Below are positions 56,213 to 64,000 of a stretch of DNA of 64,000 nucleotides, piece by piece. The notes below the pieces were generated by a model that saw only the letters and a program-made list of their open reading frames with translations, searched no databases and was not told where the DNA came from. Source of the stretch: Macrotis lagotis (taxonomy: Eukaryota > Chordata > Mammalia > Peramelemorphia > Peramelidae); assembly GCF_037893015.1 (NCBI RefSeq), contig NC_133662.1, positions 270,871,944 to 270,935,943 of the forward strand, read 5' to 3'. The translations under genes were made by a program, and so were the position numbers. Within the stretch, counting starts at the first letter, position 1, and each line of letters opens with the position of its first letter.

Positions 56213-56400
56213 TCTTTTATCAAAGAAAACCAAAAGGACATCTCTTTGTTTGAGACAAATGTCAGTGTGTCCGACTGTGGCTGATCAGACTAATATGAGC
56301 TTGGAATGCTCTATCACAGGTTGGGCATAGATAGTCCATGTGAACATCTGGGGTGGATACTCTAAATTTCTATATGTCACATAAACTTCGAATGACTTAT
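56213..56400 (-). mobile_element. RTE LINE 3' end with intact C2H2 finger
   Basis: A short antisense RTE 3' end. On the - strand, 56327 down to 56265 reads an uninterrupted C-X2-C-X12-H-X3-H motif (starting CPTCDRAFQAH and ending LISHSRTH) followed at once by a TGA stop. The 3' tail lies at 56213-56260. Confidence 0.85.
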
Positions 56401-56979
56401 TAAATCACTTATGGTTCCTTTGAAATCAGGTAGGACCTGAAATTCACTGTAGACTTTGAGAGAAAAAATTACAAAGAAAGTAGAGAGGGGAACTGCTAAC
56501 TTTAGACCTAATAAGTGAACATCAGGTGACTCAAGAGGTCTTGGAGTCTTTCAGGAATGAAACTCAGACAGAAGGCTTAAAGAAGCGATGGGAGGGAGAA
56601 ATCTAAAATGGTGGGTATATATCAGTGACGAGTGTAGCAGAAAACTCTAGTCAAATAGGAACAAAAACTATTTCATAAGGGAGTAAGTAAGAAGTCAGCA
56701 GGGAGGAAATGCAATCTAGTATAGATCACTCATTGGAGAAAAATGGATAGATAAAGTAGATGAAAGTTGGCAATGGCCAGTCAAGTTCCTGGGCAAGTCC
56801 TTTCCCTTATCTTGATATTGGTTTACTCTTCAGTAAATTGGGAGGATTAGATGAGATGACTTCTAAATTTCCTTTCACCTTGAAATAGAGGAGACTGTGA
56901 TCCTGACATACAAGTGTTGTCAAAATAGTTTTGCTCTGAGTATATTTTTGGTCTAGAGAAGAGAGATCAAGTGGTGAAG
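56401..56979. other. Spacer upstream of UGT1A1-5-like exon
   Basis: About 580 bp of A/G-rich non-coding sequence with no repeat that I can name. It may contain distal promoter elements. Confidence 0.4.
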
Positions 56980-57040
56980 GAGAGAGAGAGAGAGGGAGAG
57001 AGACAGAGAGACAGAGACAGAGAGACAGAGAGACAGAGAT
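56980..57040. repeat. (GAGA)/(GACA)n purine-rich repeat
   Basis: About 60 bp alternating gaga and gaca units, directly beside the HNF1-like site and about 210 bp before the ATG. Confidence 0.9.
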
Positions 57041-57044
57041 TTCC

Positions 57045-57057
57045 TTCAATGATTAAT
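57045..57057. promoter_or_regulatory. Weak HNF1-like site upstream of UGT1A1-5-like exon
   Basis: TTCAATGATTAAT matches the HNF1 palindrome at nine of twelve fixed positions, about 195 bp before the ATG. It is further out and weaker than the site near 34150. Confidence 0.35.
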
Positions 57058-57251
57058 CAAAGAATGCCAATCAAATATGTGACGAACCAAAAGTTCAATC
57101 TCTCTTCCAATAACATTTTGTCTCATGAAGATTATTGCTTTCATGACTAGATTAAGATAAGGGAAAGGATTGTCAAAACCGGCAGGTAGTGACAAAGTAC
57201 AGAATAGAGTCTAGATAGACCCTGCTCTTAGGGATCCTGGACTTGGCAGAC

Positions 57252-58112
57252 ATGGCCCCAGGGCTCCAATCTTGGTCCAGGGCTCTGGTGAGGCTGACTT
57301 TCTGGGCCACCTTCCTGGGCTTATCCAAAGGGGGGAAATTACTGGTGATCCCTATGGATGGCAGCCACTGGCTCAGCATGCAGGAAGTCGTTCAGGAGCT
57401 TAGCCTGAGAGGCCATGAAAGTCTTGTTCTGGCTCCAGAGCTGTCCATCCACATCAGAGAAGGGCCATTCTACACTTTGAGGACCTTTCCAGTCTCCTTC
57501 AACAAGGATCAGTTTGCTATAATGCACAATGATTCCCAGGGGTTCTTTGAAAATGAACCTTTCCTGAAACGAATCTTTTACTTGGCTATAGGCATGAAGA
57601 TGTATGCTGACATGTATGTTAGCTTTTGTACTGAATTAGTGTCTGATAAAGACCTGATGAAGTCCCTGGAGCAGGCCCATTATGATGCTGTTTTGACTGA
57701 TCCTGTGTTTCCTTGTGGAGCTGTCCTGGCTCAGTATCTCTCTATTCCAGCTGTCTATTACTTCCGGGGATTCCCATGTGATTTCACAGATGAAGGCACT
57801 CGGTGTCCTAATCCACCTTCCTATGTTCCAAGGATGTTCACTGAGAACACTGACCACATGACTTTCCTGGAGCGCATAAAGAACTTTTTGTATGCTTTGC
57901 CCCAGTCTGTGGCATGCCATGTGTTTTTTTCATCTTTTGCAAGATTGGCTTCAGAACTCAATCAGAGAGATCTAAGCATAGCTGATGTTCTGAGCCATGG
58001 ATCTGTGTGGCTCCTAAGATCAGACTTTCTGCTGGATTTCCCCAGGCCAATCATGCCAAACATGGTCTACATTGGAGGCATGAACTGTGCCAATACCAAG
58101 CAGCTCTCACAG
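57252..58112 (+). CDS. UGT1A: UGT1A alternative first exon, UGT1A1-5-like
   Basis: It encodes the N-terminal aglycone-binding half of an ER UDP-glucuronosyltransferase of the UGT1A1-5 group (bilirubin, amine and steroid type in mammals). The ATG at 57252 has a good context (gacATGG); the codon three triplets earlier is TTG, not ATG. A signal peptide of about 27 residues leads to [15 protein letters not shown] with catalytic His39. The Asp partner is Asp150 in YDAVLTDPVFPCG. Class markers are IREGPFYTLRTFPVSF, RCPNPPSYVPR, NTDHMTFLERIKNFLYAL and VLSHGSVWLLRSDFLLDFPR. Asn93 lies in an NDS sequon. The coding part is 861 nt (287 codons), ending in phase 0 at CAG|GTTGGT, a non-consensus donor. It cannot be assigned to UGT1A1 versus 1A2-5 from sequence alone. 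Confidence 0.94.
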
Positions 58113-58224
58113 GTTGGTATGTGATATCTCACAAGCCATCATATTAGTTGGTTTTCATTTTAAGCATTTGTTTTTAAGAGAAAAATCTTATAAGTTTTTA
58201 TTTTCTTAATATTTTCTTTTTCCT

Positions 58225-58380
58225 GTGGTGACTAGGTGGTGCAGTGGATAGAGCACTGGCTCTGGAGTCAGGAGTACCTGAGTTCAAATGCAGCCTCAGA
58301 CGCTTAATAATTACCTAGCTGTGTGGCCTTGGGAAAGTCACCTAACCCCACTGCCTTGCAAAAAACCTAAAAAAAAAAAA
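58225..58380 (+). mobile_element. tRNA-derived CORE-SINE (type 1)
   Basis: A full-length copy starting only about 110 bp downstream of the splice donor of the UGT1A1-5-like exon. I could not define a clean target duplication. Confidence 0.88.
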
Positions 58381-58575
58381 CCATTCCATTGAGCCAGACC
58401 TTTCCTTTTTTGGAACATTTGGAAGTTCTGTTGACATTGTTGAAACCCAAAATGTACCATATTAAATTAGTTTGTGAAAGTCAGGACTATGCTAACTCTA
58501 AGATACCCTATCAGTTTCCATAATATCTCAGTTTGAATTTATATGGAGAGCAGTAAGCTAATGAGCTTTAGGCTT

Positions 58576-58577
<2 letters not shown>

Positions 58578-58626
<49 letters not shown>
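58578..58626. repeat. (TC)n microsatellite as SINE tail
   Basis: About 24 TC units in the tail position of the adjacent - strand SINE, the same arrangement as at 54320-54368. Confidence 0.9.
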
Positions 58627-58629
<3 letters not shown>

Positions 58630-58770
58630 TTTGTTGGCAAGTCAATGGGGTTAAGTGACTTACCCAAAGTCACACAGTTCGTAAGTATCAAGTGACTGAG
58701 GCCGGATTTGAACTCAGATATTCCTGACTCCAGAACTAGTGTTCTATCCTCTGCAACACCTAGCTGTCCC
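58627..58770 (-). mobile_element. tRNA-derived CORE-SINE with (GA)n tail
   Basis: A reversed copy: gtcaatggggttaagtgact, gatttgaactcagatattc, and a head ending in caacacctagctgtccc. Confidence 0.87.
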
Positions 58771-59345
58771 TAATTGAATATTAATGAGAAGAATTTTTCA
58801 GAGAGGCAAATGTTCTCTCCACTATTCAGGGCTTTGAACCTCCTAATAGACAGCTCAGGGTTTGTAAGCAATTCTAAATGTGTTGCCCTCCAGGGCAGAA
58901 ATAGAGAGGATGGGTAGTGTATACATTATGATCAGGACCCTGGATAGCTGCCAACTCTCCAAGTCTAAGCTTTTATCTGTCCTAAGGGGATATTACCCTT
59001 AGCTTTTCCTAAAGTGGAATAAAGAAATAACTTACCTGAGAAAATGCAGTGATCATTGTGTCCAATAAGTGCAGGGAGAAAGATCTGAACAGTGACATAG
59101 TGAGAAAAGTTACTCCCTCCATAAGAGGGAGCCCATGCAGCATTTGTCAAAGCTTCTGTAACTGGAAAGACCAAAACAGATCTTTACTGATTTCTCCATA
59201 CTTACCTATTTATTTATATATTTACTGAATCTGGGAAAAGTTTATTACAGATTTGAATAGAAAATGATTTTTTCTTATAATGAAAATTTCTGAACTTTTA
59301 ATAAAAGAGTGCAATGCTGTTCCTTATCACTACCTCTCTTTCAAA
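58771..59345. other. Intronic spacer, no recognised feature
   Basis: About 575 bp. I recognise neither a gene nor a repeat. Confidence 0.45.
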
Positions 59346-59349
59346 TTGT

Positions 59350-59535
59350 AGTGTCTGTCAGTCCACAAGCATGGATGAAATGCCTACTATGTTTAGCACT
59401 GCACAAGGTGCTATAGATACAAAGATAAATGATATGAAACAGCTCCTTCCCTTCAGCAGCTCCTGTTATAATAAAAGACTATATATACATATAGAAAACA
59501 TGGAAAGGCACAGATATACAAAACCAACAATCCTA
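59350..59535 (-). mobile_element. L2 3' end fragment
   Basis: Reversed L2 3' UTR: gaaatgcctactatgtttag, caaggtgctatagatacaaa and gctccttcccttcagcagct. Confidence 0.65.
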
Positions 59536-59735
59536 AGCCTGATCTCTCTTGACTAATTTTTCTTCCTCAGGGAAATTCATTTTTACTCAGAAAAATTTGA
59601 CTAACAATTCATAAAGGAAAAATTCCTAGGGTCAAATATACCCATTGTGCCCACTGATGGCCAGTCCCCAATCCTGACTTAGTGGGTTGATCTCCTTCAC
59701 CAAAATGAGCAAAGAAGGGGGACTTGAGGTTCAGT

Positions 59736-59976
59736 TGGGTCAGCTAAATGACTGAGGGGATGAAATACTGGACCTAGAGTTAGGAAGACCTGAGATCAAA
59801 TCCAGCCTCAGACACTTGCTAATTCTGTAACCCCAGACAAGGCATTTAACTTCAATTATTTAAAACCATTGGAGAAGGAAATGGCAAGCCACTCCAGAAT
59901 TTTTACCAAGCAAATCCCTGGAAAGTATGAGGTCATGGAAAGTCAGACATGACCAAACAAGTGAGCAATAACAACT
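59736..59976 (+). mobile_element. Long-tailed CORE-SINE (type 2)
   Basis: Head, degenerate B box (gagatcaaatcc), CORE, then ggagaaggaaatggcaagcc and gaggtcatggaaagtcagac, ending in acaactc. Confidence 0.85.
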
Positions 59977-60204
59977 CAGCTTTGATCATGAAGGGCAATC
60001 AAGGCAGGATGAATAGAGAATTAGGAGTTAAACTTTCACATCAGATATAATAGAGGAAACCCAAACCATTGGCAATGAGAACTAAACCAGATCCCTGGAT
60101 TGCCTCCAGTGAAGCTCCTCTCTAATAGGAACTTAATAAAGTTTTTTTTCCTATGGGGTAATTCGGATCTATGGGACAATTCTATGGGGCAAAAGAACAT
60201 GATT

Positions 60205-60376
60205 GTGAAAAGAACCCTGACTTTGGCATCAGTCAGTTCAAATCTTTCCTTAGTCACTTATGTCTGCATGACCTTTTGCAAATTATTTAATGTTCCTAGG
60301 TCTTAATTTTGTCATTTTTGAATGAAGGAACAATGTAGATGACCTCCAAAGTTCTGTCCAGGTCTAGAACCTATGA
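60205..60376 (+). mobile_element. MIR/THER-like CORE-SINE
   Basis: Head (gaaccctgactttggcatca), a degraded CORE (gcatgaccttttgcaaatta) and the tail gatgacctccaaagttctgt. Confidence 0.65.
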
Positions 60377-60979
60377 ATTTAAGGCAAGTCCTATTCCTCA
60401 CTGAAAGTAGTTGTGTTCTCACCCATCCAGAGCCCTGAGTGTCCCATCAAAGGATAGTAACAGTACTTCCTCTGGACATTCAAGAGTTCATCTTTGGGGT
60501 TTCCATTCCCCAGAAGCAGGGGACAAGTGATTTTCCAGATTCTTCTCATTTGTGTCCTTGAATTCTCCTCCTCAAGGGCCATGACCTCCACTTGGGTTGG
60601 GAGAAAATCCTGAAATAAGACTTTCAACTACATTTCATTCTGCATGGTGGTAGGTATGGCAAGGGCACAAACCCAGTGGGTACTTGTAGGCTAAAGGTTT
60701 AAAGGCCCAAAGTTTAGAAACCCATAATGGGATCAATTGTCTATTTATTGTTGGATTTTGTAAAATGGAGGTCAGAATAGAAAGCCAACCTCAGCTATTT
60801 GCCTAGGTCTTTTCAGTGATCCTCCCAAGCCTTTAATCTTGTGAACAGGAATTTCTGGGTGGCTGAAGTGTCTGCATGTCCATGAGAATGACATTTACCT
60901 CTAGGGCTGACAGCAAGGAGAGCAAGGAATAGGCTATAATGCCAGGTAAACTCATAGTTAGGTTAGAAGGACTTGTTCT
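60377..60979. other. Intronic spacer, no recognised feature
   Basis: About 600 bp. The - strand open frame of 78 codons at 60391-60627 shows no recognisable domain. Confidence 0.45.
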
Positions 60980-61310
60980 CTATGAAAAAGATAGCTATGT
61001 TGTTTTGGGCAAGTAGGTCTCCTCTCTGAATCTCAGTTTTCTCATCTGCAAAATGAGTAGTTTGAGCTCAATGATCACAGCATCATAAGAGTATATAGAT
61101 TTTGAACTGACGGGCAATTCAGGGACCTTCAAGTCCAGGGTCTTTATTTTACAGCTAAGAAACTGAGACCCAGAAAGTTACATTATTTACCCAAGATCTC
61201 TCAGGTGTTAAAAATTCCAACATTCAAACCCTTATCTCCAAACCCATTGCTCTTTGGGTCCCTTCTAGTCCACATGGCTAAGAAGCAGCATCAAGACTAG
61301 AACTAAGGAT
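60980..61310. mobile_element. Two MIR copies in opposite orientation
   Basis: 60980-61085 is sense (ctcagttttctcatctgcaa). 61090-61310 is reversed (tattttacagctaagaaact, gttacattatttacccaaga). Confidence 0.6.
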
Positions 61311-61709
61311 TTCTGACTTCAAGTTTCTCATTGACCTAAAGTTTCTTTAATCCTACATCATCCCTGACATAAAAATAAGAAGTCCAACTTAACCAAGACA
61401 TATCTTCTGATGGATCTTTGAGTCTCTCCCTGGGCTGTTCCAACCTGGTACACAGAAAGGATGAGAGCTCTGGACTTAGGAGCCCCTGATATGTGGAGGT
61501 CAGAGTTCATTAAGACTCAAAAGAGCCTTGTGCTCACATTCAGTGCTGAGGGACACCTGACTGGGGCCATTTCACAATGGCATGGTTTCAGTAGGGATAG
61601 ATGGGTTATCCTAAAGGACTTCATTGTTCAGGGCATACAGGGAAGCCAGAAGGCCACAGAAGAAACGCTAGAAACAACTTCAGGAGGTTTGGAGTAGATC
61701 CCTAATTCT
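61311..61709. other. Intronic spacer, no recognised feature
   Basis: About 400 bp with one open frame of 78 codons and no recognisable content. Confidence 0.4.
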
Positions 61710-61855
61710 GCAAGTCACAAATGTGATGATTGTGACCAGGTTATTTTATCACCCTTCCAACTCAGGCTTCATTTTCCTTGTCTGTAGAATGGGGGAATTG
61801 GACTAGATGACTTCTGAGACCTTTGCAGCACTGAAGGATGATGCTTTTTAAGTCA
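61710..61855 (+). mobile_element. MIR copy
   Basis: gtgaccaggttattttatca, cttcattttccttgtctgta and actagatgacttctgagacc in MIR order. Confidence 0.65.
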
Positions 61856-61879
61856 ATGAGAGAGAAATCATTTCAAACA

Positions 61880-64000
61880 GAAAGTAGATAGCAAGAAAGA
61901 GATAGCAAGATCAGACAATAAGATATCAGTTTTTTTCCCAAATTTAATAGTCCTTGGTCTATGTTCAAACTCCATGGTTCTTTCTCTGGATACAGATGGT
62001 ATTCTCCATTGCAGACAGCCTGAAATTGTCCCTGATTGTTGCACTGATGGAATGGGTGAGTCCATCAAGGTGGATCATCACCCCATGTTGCTGTTAGGGT
62101 GTGCAGTGTTTTTCTGGTTCTGCTCATCTCACTCAGCATCAGTTCATGCAAAACCCTCCAGGTCTGCTATGAATATTTTTGTACAAGTATTGTTTTTACC
62201 CTTTTTCATCATCTCTTCAGGGTATAGACCTAGCAGTGGTATTGCTGGATCAAAGGGTATGTATATTTGTGTTGCCCTTTGGGCATAGTTCCAGACTGCT
62301 CTCCAGAAAGATTGGATGAGCTCACAGCTCTACCAACAATGTATTAGTGTCCCAGATTTCCCATAACCCTTCCAACAATGATCATTGTCCTTTCTGGTCA
62401 TATTGGCCAGTCTGAGAAGTGTGAGGTGGTACCTCAGAGAAGCTTTAATTTGCATCTCTCTAATAAGTAATGATTTGGAGCACTTTTTCATATGACTATG
62501 GATTACTTTGATCTCCTCAATTGGAAATTGCCATTGCATATCCTTTGACCATTTTTCAATTAGGGAATGGCTTTTTATAAAAAAAAATTTTGACTCAGTT
62601 CTCTGTATATTTTAGAAACAAGTCCTTTGTCAGAAATACTGTTTGTAAAGATTGTTTCCCAATTTACTAAATTTCTTTTGATGTTGGTTACAGTGGTTTT
62701 GTCTGTGTAAAAGCTTTTTAATTTAATGGAATCAAAATCATCTAGTTTGTTTTTAGTGATATTCTCCATCTCTTTCTTAGTCATAAACTGCTTCCCTTTC
62801 CATAGATCTGACAGGTAAACTACTCATTGATCTTTTAGTTTGCTTATAATTTTGTTTGTTATGTCTAAATCCTGTATTCATTTTGATCTTATTTTGGTAC
62901 AGGTTGTGAGGTGTTGGTCTAATCTGTTTCTTTTATACTAACTTCTAATTTTACCAACAGTTTTTGTCGAAGACAGAGTTTTTATACCACAAGCTGGACT
63001 CCAGGTTTATCAAACAGCAGATTACTATAATCATTTCCTGCTATTGCACCTAGTCTATTCCACTGGTCCATCACCCTATTTCTTAGCCAATACCAGACAG
63101 TTTTGATGACTGATGCTTTATAATATAATTTTAGATCAGGTGGGCTAAGCTACCTTCTTTTGAACTTTTTTTCATTGAATCCCTGGAAATTCTTGACTTT
63201 TTATTTTTATTGGATAGCAGTTTTTTTCTTTACCCCTCCCCCTTTTTAACCTTCTCATTTCTTGTCCAAATTTTCTTTTTAGATCTGGTATTTTCATCAG
63301 GAACTGATGGAATTCTTCCATTTCATTAAATGTCCATATTTTCCCCTGAAAGAGAAGTCTCAGCTTTGCTAGATAGTGGATTCTTGGCTGCATTCCAAGC
63401 TCCTCTGCTCTTTGGAATATCTTGTTCCAGGCCCTTCGATCCCTTAATGTTGATGCATCCAGGTCCTGCATAATCCTCACTGTGGCTCCATAGTATTTAA
63501 ATTGTTTTTTTTCTGGACACTTGCAGGATTTTCTCTTTTAGTTCTTCTTCTGATAGTTCTGGAATTTGCCCAAAATTCCTTGGTGTTTTCATTTTAGGAT
63601 CTCTCTCTCTCCAGAGGGGATCAATGTATTCTTTCAATAATTATTTTGCCCTCTGGTTTCATGGTATCAGGGCAGTTCTCCATCACTAAATACTGTAATA
63701 TTAAGTCTAGGATTTTTTTCTCTTCAATGTTTTCAGAAAGACCAATAATTCTCAGGTTGTCCCTCCTCGCTATTCCCAGGTTCAGCGGTTTTGCCAATGA
63801 GGTATTTTACATTTTCTTCTATTTTTTCTATTTTTTGGTTTTGTTTAACAGACTCTTGCTGTCTCATGAAGTCATTAGTTTCCACAGACTCCATTCTTTT
63901 TTTTTAGAGAATTTTCTTCTTCTTCATTTACCTTTTACAACTCCTTTTCAATTGGCCAATTATATTTTTGTAATTTTCCATTTGACCAATTAGGTTTTGA
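61880..64000 (-). mobile_element. Internally deleted L1: ORF1 joined to distal ORF2
   Basis: Minus-strand L1 running off the window. At the left is the 3' end and distal ORF2: 62330-62539 encodes HMKKCSKSLLIREMQIKASL and the CWKGYGKSGTLIHCW-like zinc-knuckle zone, and 62575-62784 encodes IKLKSFYTDKT and SDKGLVSKIYRELSQ. ORF2 sequence continues to about 63166 (the [14 protein letters not shown]-like block). From there rightward the sequence is ORF1: 63172-63480 encodes the C-terminal RNA-binding domain (LRDRRAWNKIFQRAEELGMQ, then KIWTFNEMEEFHQFLMK). The endonuclease and most of RT, about 2.5 kb, are absent between the two. Confidence 0.82.

Noticed and set aside
57243-57251. Start of the UGT1A1-5-like exon three codons earlier
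   Set aside because: The codon at 57243 is TTG. The first ATG is at 57252, has a good context and gives the usual exon length of 287 codons.
58113-64000. Common UGT1A exons 2-5
   Set aside because: I looked for the donor-sugar signature (HGG / DQ-type motif region) and the membrane anchor and found neither; the interval is intron and repeats.

Overview
This window is mammalian nuclear DNA, almost certainly from a marsupial. The evidence is dozens of copies of marsupial-type tRNA-derived CORE-SINEs (Pol III A and B boxes, many with clear target-site duplications), RTE-clade LINEs, L1, and older L2 and MIR copies. The commonest SINE type recalls Australian (dasyurid-like) marsupials, but that is only an impression. 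There are no bacterial-type genes, operons, CRISPR arrays, tRNA or rRNA genes.

The host genes are the 5' part of a UGT1A (UDP-glucuronosyltransferase 1A) locus on the + strand. Three intact alternative first exons are present: a UGT1A7-10-like exon (34286-35146, 287 codons), a UGT1A6-like exon (44458-45321, 288 codons) and a UGT1A1-5-like exon (57252-58112, 287 codons). A decayed first exon lies between the first two (39635-40384). Each intact exon encodes a signal peptide and the substrate-binding half of the enzyme, keeps the catalytic His and Asp, and ends in phase 0 at a GT donor. The common exons 2-5 (UDP-glucuronic acid binding domain and membrane anchor) are not in the window and should lie further along the + strand. 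The subclass order is the same as in the human locus. Each intact exon would be driven by its own promoter; an HNF1-like site lies about 130 bp before the first exon and a weaker one about 200 bp before the third.

Layout: 1-9.6 kb is intergenic DNA with MIR, SINE, L2, a small hAT-like element, a truncated RTE LINE and a 380 bp pyrimidine tract. 9.6-16 kb holds an LTR-like fossil, an L1 piece, L2 and SINEs. 16.4-26 kb is a minus-strand L1 opened up by nested insertions (SINEs, an RTE LINE itself interrupted, and two oppositely oriented RPL24 processed pseudogenes). 26.3-31.9 kb holds a near-complete minus-strand RTE LINE and the 5' half of another L1. 34-58 kb is the UGT1A exon array with its intronic repeats, including a second RTE LINE at 51.8-54.8 kb. 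58-64 kb is intron ending in an internally deleted L1 whose ORF1 and distal ORF2 are fused.

I did not find a wholly new system. The observations most worth a second look are a C2H2 zinc finger at the C terminus of the RTE LINE protein, a SINE whose 3' tail copies the RTE tail, the conserved UGT1A subclass order, and the deleted L1.
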